This document shows, one piece after another, positions 7,685 to 16,441 of a stretch of DNA of 64,000 bases; position 1 is the stretch's first letter; every line of letters begins with the position of its first letter. The position numbers and the translations under genes are program-made. Source of the stretch: CALDSL01 sp039810245. GTDB taxonomy: Bacteria; Chloroflexota; Anaerolineae; Anaerolineales; Anaerolineaceae. Under the pieces are notes generated by a model. The model was given only the letters and a program-made list of their open reading frames with translations, had not been told where the DNA came from and did not search any database. The stretch is taken from NCBI GenBank assembly GCA_039810245.1, contig JBDHWQ010000021.1:1-64000 (forward strand). The letters are read 5' to 3'.

Positions 7685-9940
7685 TTACTTGATAATCTCC
7701 AAATTCGCCAGCGACGCGGCGAGGCGCTTGAAGCCTACGCTTTCGAAAATCACATCCACCGTCTCATCGCCGTCCTGGACGCGGCTTTCGATGACCATGC
7801 CCTCGCCCCAGATGGGGTGCTTCACGCGCATGGCGGGGGAGTAGCGGCGCTCGACCGGCTTGTGCGCGCTGTAGCCGTAGGCCGGCTGCCCCGGCCGCGG
7901 GCCGCCGCCGGGGGCCGGGGTGGGGCTTTCCCAGCGCGAATAGCGATCTTTGCGCTCCTCGCGCTGGCTGCCAAACCCGCCGCGGCGGTAGTTCGAGCTG
8001 CTGCTGATGCCCTGCTGCTGCACCAGCGTCTCGGGCAGGTCGTCGAGGAAGCGCGACGGCACGGCTTCTTCGTACGAGCCGTAGCTGCTGCGGCGCTCGG
8101 CGCGCACCAGGTAGAGCCTGTTCTTGGCGCGGGTGAGGCCGACGTAAAACAGGCGGCGTTCCTCGGCCATCTCTTCCGGGTCGTCGCGCGAGCGGCTGTG
8201 CGGCAGCAGGCCTTCATCCAGGCCGACGATGAACACCTGCTCGAACTCCAGGCCCTTGGCGGCGTGCAGGGTGAGCAGGGTGGGCGCGTCCACGCCCTCG
8301 GGCAGCGTGTCCTGGTCGCTGACCAGCGCCAGGTTCTCGAGGAAGGCGGTCAGGCCGCGCTCGCGGTACTCGAACGCCAGCCGGCGCAGCTCTTCGACGT
8401 TGCCCCAGCGGTCGGCGCCTTCTTCGCTGCCGTCGTCAATGTAGTCCTTATAGCCGATCTCTTCGACGATGCGGTCGAACAGGTCGGGCAGGGTGGCGCC
8501 GGCGGCGTGGGCATCCACCCAGCCGGCCAGCAGCGCCCCAAAATCAGAGAGCAGGATCGCGCCGCGCCCGCCCAGCGCCTTCCAGTAGGGCGACGCGCTG
8601 CCGCTCCGGCCCAGGTCGAGCAGCACCGCGCCCGGCGCGGCGGGCTGGCCGCCCTGGCGCGCGGCGAGCTGCAGCGCCACCATGGTTTTATCGCCAATGC
8701 CGCGCGCCGGCACGTTGATCACTCGCCCCAGGCTGACCTCGTCGGCCGGGTTCTGCACCAGGCGCAGGTAGGCGATGATGTCCTTGACCTCGCGCCGGCC
8801 GTAGAAGCGCTGCGCGCCCACCAGCCGGTAGGGCAGCCCGCTGCGCAGGAAGGCCTCTTCCAAGAGGCGCGACTGGGCGTTGGTGCGGTACATGACGGCG
8901 AAATCTCCGCCCTGCGCGGCGCGGGTGAGCAGCAGGTTGGCGATGCGGTCGACCACGTAGGCGGCCTCGCCGGTATCGTCACCGGCCTCGTAGACCACGA
9001 TCTTCTCGCCCTGGCCGCGGTCCGAGAACAGGCGCTTGGGCGTGCGGTGGTCGTTCTTGTCAATCACCGCGCGGGCCGCGTCCAGCACGGTCTGCACCGA
9101 GCGGTAGTTCTGCTCCAGCAAAATCTTGTGGCACTGCGGGTAATCGGTTTCAAAGCGCAGCACGTTGCGGAAATCCGCCCCGCGCCAGCGGTAAATGGAC
9201 TGGTCTTCGTCGCCGACCACGAAAATGTTGTGGTGATCGGAACCCAGCAGCTTAATCAGCTCGTACTGCACCGTGTTGGTGTCCTGGAACTCGTCCACCA
9301 GCACATGCTCGAAGCGCCTGGCGTAACGCTCGCGCACATCGTCGTTCTCCTGCAAGAGCTTTACACTCAGCAGCAGCAGGTCGTCGAAATCGACGGCGTT
9401 ATTTTCCAGCAGCAGCTCGCCGTAGCGCTGGTAGACGCGCGCCACCACCTCGTCGCGGTAGTTGCGGATGGGGTAGGTCTTGGCGCTGATCAGGTTGTTC
9501 TTGGCGGTGGAGATGGCGGCGTGCAGGCTGGCCGGGCGGTAGAGCTTCTCGTCCAGGCGCAGGTCGCGGATGGCGCGCTTGACCAGCGTTTCCTGGTCGT
9601 CGCTGTCGAAGATGACGAAATTGGACTTGTAGGGCAGGTACTGGTCTTCGCGGCGCAGGATGCGCGCGCAGTTGGCGTGGAAGGTGCCCAGCCAGATGCC
9701 CTTGCCGTCCTCGCCCAGCAGCCGGCCCAGGCGCGCTTCCATCTCGCGCGCGGCTTTGTTGGTGAAGGTGACGGCCAGGATATTGTGCGGGCGCACGCCC
9801 AGCGAGCCGACCAGGTAGGCGATGCGGTGGGTGAGCACGCGGGTCTTGCCCGAGCCGGGCCCGGCCAGCACCAGCACCTGCCCCGCCCCGGCGGTGACCG
9901 CCTCTTGCTGCTGTGGGTTGAGTTGGCTGAGGATGTCCAT
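7685..9940 (-). CDS. pcrA: ATP-dependent DNA helicase, PcrA/UvrD family
   Basis: The 751-residue SF1A 3'-5' helicase acts in nucleotide-excision repair, replication restart and removal of RecA filaments. Motifs in order: Q-motif LNPQQQEAV (7-15), Walker A GPGSGKT (27-33), TFTNKAAREM, GTFHANCARILRR, Walker B VDEFQD (215-220), GDEDQSIYRWRGAD, QNYRS, LLTLHAAKGLEFEQVF and VGLTRAKN. The C-terminal 120 residues are Gly/Arg/Pro-rich followed by a Tudor-like VKHPIWGEGMVI segment, as in PcrA, where it contacts RNA polymerase. TACAAT at 9950-9955 ends 9 nt before the ATG, so the gene has its own probably leaderless promoter in the 39-bp gap after the STAND gene. Confidence 0.95.
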   Translation of the reverse strand: MDILSQLNPQQQEAVTAGAGQVLVLAGPGSGKTRVLTHRIAYLVGSLGVRPHNILAVTFTNKAAREMEARLGRLLGEDGKGIWLGTFHANCARILRREDQYLPYKSNFVIFDSDDQETLVKRAIRDLRLDEKLYRPASLHAAISTAKNNLISAKTYPIRNYRDEVVARVYQRYGELLLENNAVDFDDLLLLSVKLLQENDDVRERYARRFEHVLVDEFQDTNTVQYELIKLLGSDHHNIFVVGDEDQSIYRWRGADFRNVLRFETDYPQCHKILLEQNYRSVQTVLDAARAVIDKNDHRTPKRLFSDRGQGEKIVVYEAGDDTGEAAYVVDRIANLLLTRAAQGGDFAVMYRTNAQSRLLEEAFLRSGLPYRLVGAQRFYGRREVKDIIAYLRLVQNPADEVSLGRVINVPARGIGDKTMVALQLAARQGGQPAAPGAVLLDLGRSGSASPYWKALGGRGAILLSDFGALLAGWVDAHAAGATLPDLFDRIVEEIGYKDYIDDGSEEGADRWGNVEELRRLAFEYRERGLTAFLENLALVSDQDTLPEGVDAPTLLTLHAAKGLEFEQVFIVGLDEGLLPHSRSRDDPEEMAEERRLFYVGLTRAKNRLYLVRAERRSSYGSYEEAVPSRFLDDLPETLVQQQGISSSSNYRRGGFGSQREERKDRYSRWESPTPAPGGGPRPGQPAYGYSAHKPVERRYSPAMRVKHPIWGEGMVIESRVQDGDETVDVIFESVGFKRLAASLANLEIIK

Positions 9941-9979
9941 ACGCGGGGGATTGTACCACAGCGCAGAGGGGCAGTGGAA

Positions 9980-12136
9980 CTAATTTTCTGCGGCGAAGCG
10001 GCGGTGGCGTGCGGCCTGTTCCGGGAAACCATATTCCTCAAATAGTTCCGCCGCGCGCAGCAGGTACGGCCGCGCCGCGGCTTTGCGGCCCAGGTTGTAC
10101 AGCGTCCCGCCGTAATTGCCGGTCTGCGTGGCAATGCTGTAACGGTCGCCAATCGCGCGGTACAGCTCCACCGCCTGGGCCAGCAGCCGGTCTGCCCCGG
10201 CCTGATCGCCCCGCGCCAGCAGCACCTGCCCCTGCCCGGCCAGCGTGTTGGCCTCGCCCAGCCGGTCGCTCACCACGCGGTAGAGCGCGAGCGCGGCGGC
10301 GTAGCTCTCCAGCGCCGCATCGTACTGGCGAAGTGCAGCCTGCACATTGCCGGTGCCTTTGAGCGTGTTGGCCTCGCCCCGCCGGTCGCCCACCGCGCGG
10401 TAAAGCCCGAGCGCGGCGTCGTAGCTCTCCAGCGCCGCGTCGTACTGGTTTTGCCTGCGCTGCACATCGCCGAGCGTTTCATGCACCCGCGCGGTCAGGT
10501 AATCCTCGCCCGCTCCCGCCGCCAGCGCGCCGCGCAGCCAGCCTTCCCAATCGCTCCACAGCCCCCAGACCATCAGCCAGTTGCGCGGGGCGGTTGCCAG
10601 CAGCGCCAGGCGCCGGCCCTGCCCGCTTTCCAGGGCGCGCCGCGCGGCCGCGGTCAGGTTATCCTGCTCCAGCGCCACGTACGGCGCGCTGCTGCGATCA
10701 TCCGTGTAATGCTCCTCAAATAATTGGATCAGCCACTCCGCCAGGGCAGTTTCGGCCTGCGGCTGCTCGCCACAGCCGGCCAGCTTCTCGGCGGCGTAGT
10801 CGCGCAGCAGTTCGTGCAGCCGCCAGCGGCCGGGGCGGTTTTCCACCGATCGCAGCAGCGAAAAGTTTACCAATCGTTCCACCATTGCGCCCGCGGCGGT
10901 GCGCTCCACCTGCCATACTGCCGCCGCTACATCCAGGCCAAACCCGGTGGGGGCAAACACGGACAGGGCGCGGAAGCAGCGCTGCTCATCTTCGTTTAGC
11001 GAGCGATAACTTTCGTCCATATTGGCGCGCAGGCTGGCGTCCTTGCCGGTCAGCCCATTGCGTTTTAGCTCGTCCAGGCGGTGTTCTAGCGCTTGCACCA
11101 ACCCGTCCACCGGTTTCGTCCAGAAATATCGCTTCTCCAGCAGCCGCTGCGCGGCCAGCGAGAGTGCCAGCGGGTGGAAGCAGCACGCTTCAATTAACCG
11201 GTCTTCCATGCCTGGCTCGGCGTCCAGCAGTGCGGGCAGCCCTTCATGGCAGCGCAGCAGCGACCGTGCCTGAAGTAGGTCCATCACATCCAGCTCGCGC
11301 ACAGCGCCCGGCGCCAGCCCAAGATCATGGATACGCGAGGTGATCAGCGCAGAACACGGCGGTGAAGGCGGCAGGCAGTAGCGCAGGTCGGGCAGAAATT
11401 CTGGGCGCACATCGTCCAGGAACACGGTGCGTTCCTGTTCCTGCATCGCTGAGCGCAGGATTTGCGCGCGCTGTTCTTTATTAGCATTCGGCGGCAGCGG
11501 TACAGCCAGGGCAACGGCCATTTCTGAGTGGACGGTTTCGAGCGACTTACCCGGTAGGTCCACCCACAGGGTGCTGGATTTGCGCTGTTGTTCCAACTCG
11601 CGAGCGAGCTGCTTGGCAAGCTCACTTTTCCCCACGCCACCTAACCCTGTCGCTCCCACAACGGCCATCGTGGTATGGTTCTGCAGTGCTTTTCGCAGCG
11701 TATATTCAATTTCGCCGCGCGAGATGTAGTCTGGCGAGCCCGGGTTGGGGCTGGGTGTGACCTGGGGTTTCGGTTTTTCGGGGGCGGGCGGGTGGTTGTG
11801 AACGCCGCCTTCGTAGTGATCACCGTAATTCACCTGAAAGCCAGTCGCGTCTTCGCCGCTGACTACCTGGACTTGACCGGCGTGGATGTCGGTTTTGCTT
11901 GTCTTGGGAGTTTCGTCATCCAACAGGCTTTTCACATCGGCCAGGAAACCCACCGTGCCTACCACGGCTGCCACCAGCAGCAAGACAATATTCTGGACGG
12001 TGGTGAAGTCAAACAGCCAGACGGAAACAGCGATAACGGCGGATACGAGCAAAACAAAGGCCAGCCAAAACTTCCAGCGTTTTCGCAGCCATTTGCGCAG
12101 GATTTGTGCGGCTGAAGCTTTGCGCGGTTTACCCAT
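9980..12136 (-). CDS. Membrane-anchored NB-ARC (STAND) NTPase with TPR repeats
   Basis: The 718-residue protein has a basic N-terminus, two predicted membrane helices (about 22-42 and 49-66), a cytoplasmic linker with a VNYGDHYEGGVHNHP segment (102-116), an NB-ARC ATPase with Walker A GATGLGGVGKS (161-171) and Walker B TVFLDD (237-242), and a winged-helix-like region around 400-460. From about residue 540 it has TPR repeats with the YDAALESYDAALGLYR pattern (YDAALESYAAALALYR in the next repeat). STAND proteins are signal-responsive switches; the TPRs are probable sensors and the output may be at the membrane. No enzymatic effector is fused. It could be a transcription-independent signalling or defence NTPase; this is inference. 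Confidence 0.85.
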   Translation of the reverse strand: MGKPRKASAAQILRKWLRKRWKFWLAFVLLVSAVIAVSVWLFDFTTVQNIVLLLVAAVVGTVGFLADVKSLLDDETPKTSKTDIHAGQVQVVSGEDATGFQVNYGDHYEGGVHNHPPAPEKPKPQVTPSPNPGSPDYISRGEIEYTLRKALQNHTTMAVVGATGLGGVGKSELAKQLARELEQQRKSSTLWVDLPGKSLETVHSEMAVALAVPLPPNANKEQRAQILRSAMQEQERTVFLDDVRPEFLPDLRYCLPPSPPCSALITSRIHDLGLAPGAVRELDVMDLLQARSLLRCHEGLPALLDAEPGMEDRLIEACCFHPLALSLAAQRLLEKRYFWTKPVDGLVQALEHRLDELKRNGLTGKDASLRANMDESYRSLNEDEQRCFRALSVFAPTGFGLDVAAAVWQVERTAAGAMVERLVNFSLLRSVENRPGRWRLHELLRDYAAEKLAGCGEQPQAETALAEWLIQLFEEHYTDDRSSAPYVALEQDNLTAAARRALESGQGRRLALLATAPRNWLMVWGLWSDWEGWLRGALAAGAGEDYLTARVHETLGDVQRRQNQYDAALESYDAALGLYRAVGDRRGEANTLKGTGNVQAALRQYDAALESYAAALALYRVVSDRLGEANTLAGQGQVLLARGDQAGADRLLAQAVELYRAIGDRYSIATQTGNYGGTLYNLGRKAAARPYLLRAAELFEEYGFPEQAARHRRFAAEN

Positions 12137-12899
12137 GATGCGTCCCCCGGCAGACGAGTGGTTGGGTGAGTGAATCTATTGTACAACGGGTACAACGGAT
12201 TTTGACAACGGATTATTTAACGCGGATTGCACGGATTCGAGCGTGGTCTACCCCCAAAGTGCTCTCTTCCTACCAAAGCCGCCCGCTCTCCCCCCAAAAG
12301 CGTTTTACCTTTGGGGGGGAGCTGGAGGGGGGGTGAGAGCCGGCAAAGAGCTGTCAACGGATTATGGGAGCGGATTGAGCGGATGATACGCTACTCTCCC
12401 CGCAAAAATGAATTTCCTTATTTGATCGTTCCTGTCATTCCCCAAAGGGCGGGGACCCTGTGCCAGCAGCGCAGCGACGCATCGTCTCGGCAGTTCGGGA
12501 AAGCAATCTCCACAGAAATCCTGGAGGGAGATTGCTTCGCGCAATGACAGGTTTTTCATTTTGCAGCAAAGTCCCCGTCAGGGGACGGTCCCCCGAAGGT
12601 GGGTGTGCCTTGTCGCCGCATCCGGGGGTGCCCCTTTCGGGGCGGCTCAACCCGACCTGCGAATCAGCATGGAAGCAAGCATCGTTTTGAAGCGGACGAG
12701 CTCGAATCCGTTAAATCCGCTCTCAAAATCCGTTGACAGCTCTTTACCCGCTCTCACCCCCCTCTAACTCCCCCCTCTAACTCCCCCCACACTCCATTCG
12801 GAGGGCATTGGAGAAACAAAGTACACTTTTGGGGGCAGAAAGAAACGGTTGAGGACAGAACGCGCTCTAATCCGTGTAATCCGCGTTAAAAATCTGTTG
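12137..12899. repeat. 763-bp gene-free gap holding a composite inverted-repeat element
   Basis: The element spans about 12203-12899. Its left arm (12203-12384) and right arm (12697-12899, inverted) share these blocks in order: AACGCGGATT-CACGGATT-GAGCG, CCCCCAAAAG, the G-rich run, GGTGAGAGC, AAAGAGCTGTCAACGGATT and GAGCGGATT. The 310-bp centre contains another palindromic unit, GCAATCTCC (12503-12511) against GGAGATTGC (12527-12535), followed by TTCGCGCAATGACAG. No ORF with a credible start or coding composition was seen. The arms are imperfect, so it could be a MITE-like or nested repeat; no transposase and no clear target duplication were found. Confidence 0.75.
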
Positions 12900-15095
12900 T
12901 CACTCGTACTGCGTGGGCACGCTGCCCAGCACGGCGGCGAGCACGTCGGCCAGCTCCTGGCGCGCCAGGGGGCGGTTGACGGTGACGCGGAACTGGCCAC
13001 GCTGCTGGACGGTCAGCGACTGGGGCAGGTCGTTGGCCGAGAGCACCACCACGCGCACCGCGCGCAGCGCTTCCCGCTCGCGCATGTGCTGCACAATGCT
13101 CAGCCCGTTCATATCCGGCAGGTCCAGGTCGAGCAGCACCGCGTCCACGCCGCCGCGCTCGAGGATGCGCAGCGCCTGCGCCCCGGTCAGCGCGGTCAGC
13201 AGCTCGGGCGCGGGCAGCGCGCCGCCATCTTCCGCCGAACGCAGCGATTGGGTGACGAAGCGCACCATGCCGGGGTCGTCATCCACCACCAGCAGGCGGC
13301 GCGCGCCCAGCCCGCGCACCGTTTCCACCAGCGCCTGGCGCGAGACCGGCTTGAGCAGGTACTGGCTCACGCCGTCGGGCAGCGCGGTGACGCGGTTGAG
13401 GTTGACCGGGATGGCAAAGCTGATCACCGGCAGGTCGTAGGGCGGCTGGCGCGCGAACTGCTCGGCCTCGGCGCAGCCGGCCAGCGCCTGGTCGAGGATC
13501 ACCGCGCGCGGGAACATCTGGCGCGTGACGGGCAGCAGCTGCGCCGGGTCGGAGAGGATCAGGAATTTGAACGCGCCCAGCGATTCCGCAAACGTGCGCG
13601 CCCAGAACGGGTCGGCGGTGAGGAACAGCAGCAGCGGAGCAGCATCGCCGCGCGCCGCCGCGCTGCGCCGCACCGCCTCAACCTCTTCCAGCTCCACCTC
13701 GCTCACCGTTTGCACCGGCAGGGTGAAATAGAAGGTCGATCCTTCGCCCAGTTTACTCCGCGCGCCCATCTCGCCGCCGTGCAGCTCCACGAAGCGCCGG
13801 CCGATGGCCAGCCCCAGCCCGGTGCCCTCGCCGCGCTGCCACTGCGGGCTGCCCGCCTGGCGAAACTCGCTGAACAGCCTGGGCAGGTCGCTCTCGGAGA
13901 TGCCGCTGCCGGTGTCCTGCACTTCGACGATCACCGTGCCGGGCAGGTGCGCTCGCGCGCGGATGGTGATGCTGCCCTGCGCGGTGAAGCGCTGGCTGTT
14001 GGTCACCAGGTTGAGCAGCACCTGGCGGATGCGCGTGCGGTCCACGTACAGCTCGGGCAGCCCCGGCTGCACCTCGACCCGCAGCGCCAGGCCCTTCTTC
14101 TCCGCCACCGGGCGGGTCATGTTGGCCACCTCTTCGATGATCTCGCTCACCGCCACGCGCTCTTTGAACAGCGGCATCTGGCGCGCGTCCATCTTGCCCA
14201 TGTCGAGGATGTCATTGATCAGCCCCAGCAGGTGGTTGCTGGAACGATAGATCTCCTGCACGTCGTCGTACAGGCCGGGCGGCCAGCTTTCCAGCGGGGC
14301 GTAGGTTTCGGGCGAGTTGACCATCAGGTCGCTGAAGCCGATCACGAAGTTGAGCGGCGAGCGCAGCTCGTGGCTGACCGACAGCGCAAAGCGGTCGCGC
14401 TCTTCGCGCGCTTCCTCGGCCTTGGCGCGCGCGTAGGAGAGCATCTTGTTCAGCCGGTCGAGCTGGTAATTGGCCTTGTTGACCTCATTCAGCAGCACAC
14501 TGATCTCGGCGCGGTGCTGGCGCGTCTCTTCCAGCCGTTTGAGCGCCTCGTTGTAATGGAACGACGAGGTCTCGATGGCCGAAATCAGGTTATCCGACAT
14601 GCTCCACCCCAGGAAGGTGGCGCCCAGGCTGAGCAGCAGCACCCAGCCGGTGTAGCCATCCGGCAGCGGCGCCAGCCCGGGGATGTAATTCCACGCGCCC
14701 ACCAGCAGCAGGATGCCCAGGTCGACCAGCGCGGTGGCGCGCAGGCCGAGCATTACCTCGCTCATCATCGGGAAGAAGCACAGCAGCAGCACGATCTCCG
14801 GCCGGCCATACAGCGAGAAGGCGGTGAGGATCATCAGCGTCAGCCCGCCAAACCAGATCGATTGCGCGGCCAGGAAGGAGCGCTCGAGGAGCTGCATCGT
14901 CGCCGCCAGGGTGGCCAGCAGGATCAGTGTCACCGCCCACAGGCTGGGGCTGAAGATGTGCGGCCAGCTCAGCGTCAGCACAAAGTGGAACGCCATGTAG
15001 GCCGCGCCCATGGTCAGCATGACCTTACGCGAGGTGGTTGCCAGCAGCTCGATATCGGCTGCCTGCCATTTGAACATCTGCCGGAGAAGATTCAT
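12900..15095 (-). CDS. Hybrid membrane histidine kinase with two receiver-like domains
   Basis: The 731-residue sensor has about five or six N-terminal membrane helices (residues 24-165), a coiled coil (180-235), a HisKA domain with phospho-acceptor H242 in SVSHELRSPLNF, an HATPase domain ending GTGLGLAIGRRFVELHGG and TFYFTLPV, a degenerate receiver-like domain (about 490-600, FLTADPFWAR... AVILDQAL) and a complete C-terminal receiver (LLVVDDDPGM... VLLDLDLPDMNG). It should autophosphorylate and relay to its own C-terminal aspartate. No separate response regulator or extracytoplasmic sensor domain is adjacent, so the signal is unknown, perhaps sensed in the membrane. Minus TATAAT at 15105-15110 is 9 nt before the ATG; CAGG next to the start is a weak ribosome site. 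Confidence 0.93.
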   Translation of the reverse strand: MNLLRQMFKWQAADIELLATTSRKVMLTMGAAYMAFHFVLTLSWPHIFSPSLWAVTLILLATLAATMQLLERSFLAAQSIWFGGLTLMILTAFSLYGRPEIVLLLCFFPMMSEVMLGLRATALVDLGILLLVGAWNYIPGLAPLPDGYTGWVLLLSLGATFLGWSMSDNLISAIETSSFHYNEALKRLEETRQHRAEISVLLNEVNKANYQLDRLNKMLSYARAKAEEAREERDRFALSVSHELRSPLNFVIGFSDLMVNSPETYAPLESWPPGLYDDVQEIYRSSNHLLGLINDILDMGKMDARQMPLFKERVAVSEIIEEVANMTRPVAEKKGLALRVEVQPGLPELYVDRTRIRQVLLNLVTNSQRFTAQGSITIRARAHLPGTVIVEVQDTGSGISESDLPRLFSEFRQAGSPQWQRGEGTGLGLAIGRRFVELHGGEMGARSKLGEGSTFYFTLPVQTVSEVELEEVEAVRRSAAARGDAAPLLLFLTADPFWARTFAESLGAFKFLILSDPAQLLPVTRQMFPRAVILDQALAGCAEAEQFARQPPYDLPVISFAIPVNLNRVTALPDGVSQYLLKPVSRQALVETVRGLGARRLLVVDDDPGMVRFVTQSLRSAEDGGALPAPELLTALTGAQALRILERGGVDAVLLDLDLPDMNGLSIVQHMREREALRAVRVVVLSANDLPQSLTVQQRGQFRVTVNRPLARQELADVLAAVLGSVPTQYE

Positions 15096-15108
15096 CCTGA
15101 TCAGATTA

Positions 15109-15343
15109 TAATACGCGGCCCCGGGGCCAGCCTGCTGCTGCCCGGGTCGTTTTTTAGCGTGTTTGGCGCATCGCTGGACCCGGCCGCCACGGCCATTGCC
15201 CGGCTGTATGGGGCCACGCTGCTGAGAGCCACATCGCGCTGGCGGGCACGTACAACAACCTGCTGTGGCCGGTTGTGGTGATGTGGCTGTTCTTCACCGC
15301 GGCGTTCGGGTATTTTTTCTTGAAGGATCCGGATGCGATGTAG
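15109..15343 (+). pseudogene. Remnant of a small multi-pass membrane protein gene
   Basis: Two coding-like fragments in different frames can be read. The first (about 15109-15224) gives SLLLPGSFFSVFGASLDPAA then ARLYGATLL. The second (15224-15343) gives ESHIALAGTYNNLLWPVVVM then WLFFTAAFGYFFLKDPDAM and a stop. Both are hydrophobic and together resemble the two ends of one small DoxX/DUF4345-like membrane protein. There is no start codon and the middle is missing, consistent with an internal deletion plus 5' loss. The stop overlaps a TAGGGGCG palindromic repeat at 15341. Confidence 0.55.
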
Positions 15344-15370
15344 GGGCGTGTTTGGAACCCGCCCCTACGA
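15339..15370. repeat. TAGGGGCG...CGCCCCTA palindromic repeat
   Basis: Arms TAGGGGCG (15341-15348) and CGCCCCTA (15360-15367) flank a short GTTTGGAACC core. Related units built on TAGGGGCGAGGC lie at 32736-32793, 37810-37866 and 53525-53632, making this a dispersed intergenic family. Confidence 0.65.
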
Positions 15371-15413
15371 AAAACATTGATTGGCACTGGCGCTCGATCC
15401 GGCGCGGAGACTT

Positions 15414-16280
15414 CTACCCTTCCGGCGTCAGGAAGGCGTGGATTAGCGCGTTGACCTGGTCGCTTTCTTCGTGCTGCACCCAGTGAGAGGCGTTCTGAAA
15501 GCTAACCAGCCGGCCCTGCGCGCAGCGCTTGAGGCTGGCGCTGGCCAGCCCGCTGCTGAGCGCCACATCGCGCTGGCCCCAGATCACCAGCGTGGGCGGG
15601 CGAATGTACGCGTTGGCCAGCGGTTTGGATGGGAAGCGCAGCGCGGCGCGGTACCAGTTGAGCATGGCGGTCATCGCCCCGGGGCGGCTCCACGCCTGGC
15701 GGTAGGCGCGCAAGTCGGCGGCGCTGAACGTGCCCGGGCGGCTGCTGGCGCGGAGCAGGTTGCGCGCGCCCCACCAGTTGGCAGCCCCCAGCGCCGCTTC
15801 GGGCAGCAGCGGGATCTGGAAGAACGCCGCGTACAGGCTGCGCAGCATCTGCGCCGGGTGCGAGCGCAGGTACTGCGCATAGACTTCCGCGTGAGGCGCG
15901 TTGAGGATCACCAGCCGCTCCACCAGCTCGGGATGCAGCGCGGCCAGCCGCCAGGCCACCACGCCGCCCCAATCGTGGCCCACGATCACGGTGCGCTCGC
16001 GCCCGGCGGCACGCGCCAGCCCGGCGATGTCTTCGGCCAGCGCATCGGTGCGGTAGGCCCAAATGCCGCCCGGCCGGTCGCTCAGGTTGTAGCCGCGCTG
16101 GTCGGGGGCCAGGGCGCGGAAGCCCTGGCGCGCGAAGTAAGAAAGCTGCAGCCGCCAGCCGTACCAGAACTCGGGGAAGCCGTGCAGGAAGATCATCAAC
16201 CGGCCGTCGCGCGGCCCGGCGGCCGCCGTGTGCAGCCAGATGCCATTGGTGCGCAGGTAAAAGTGTTCCAGGTCTGTCAT
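15414..16280 (-). CDS. Alpha/beta hydrolase, epoxide hydrolase / haloalkane dehalogenase-like
   Basis: The 288-residue hydrolase has the oxyanion-hole motif HGFPEFWYGW (33-42), DQRGYNLSDRP, the nucleophile elbow GHDWGG with D103, IWGQRD for the charge-relay acid region and a late NASHWVQHEE histidine. An Asp nucleophile in GHDWGG with HGFPE is typical of epoxide hydrolases; haloalkane dehalogenases share the fold. The cap-domain tyrosines expected of epoxide hydrolases were not placed with certainty. It is cytoplasmic, without a signal peptide. It converges with the pseudogene and is divergent from the lipoprotein gene at 16442. Confidence 0.88.
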   Translation of the reverse strand: MTDLEHFYLRTNGIWLHTAAAGPRDGRLMIFLHGFPEFWYGWRLQLSYFARQGFRALAPDQRGYNLSDRPGGIWAYRTDALAEDIAGLARAAGRERTVIVGHDWGGVVAWRLAALHPELVERLVILNAPHAEVYAQYLRSHPAQMLRSLYAAFFQIPLLPEAALGAANWWGARNLLRASSRPGTFSAADLRAYRQAWSRPGAMTAMLNWYRAALRFPSKPLANAYIRPPTLVIWGQRDVALSSGLASASLKRCAQGRLVSFQNASHWVQHEESDQVNALIHAFLTPEG

Positions 16281-16391
16281 TTTCCATCCTCTTTCGGTTT
16301 GATTGTATATGCAAATGCGTATTTACTTGTCGCAGTCGCCGGAAGTATATCGTTCTCACGATCGCTTTTTGACTCCACCTTCGTTTCTCGC

Positions 16392-16397
16392 TACAAT
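16392..16397 (+). promoter_or_regulatory. TACAAT -10 box upstream of the WD40-like lipoprotein
   Basis: TACAAT in CGCTACAATTAACC lies about 45 nt before TTG 16442, giving a short leader that contains the AGGAG ribosome site. No confident -35 box was identified. Confidence 0.5.
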
Positions 16398-16441
16398 TAA
16401 CCTGGGAAACCCCCCAATCCCAACAACGCCAGGAGAACCCC

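Noticed and set aside
7817..10045. 742-aa plus-strand open frame over pcrA
   Set aside because: Antisense shadow of the helicase; no domain or ribosome site.
12849..15281. 810-aa plus-strand open frame over the hybrid kinase
   Set aside because: It is antisense to a complete kinase and rich in His/Gln/Arg/Ala with no domain, a usual shadow in GC-rich DNA. Its last part, however, overlaps one fragment of the pseudogene.
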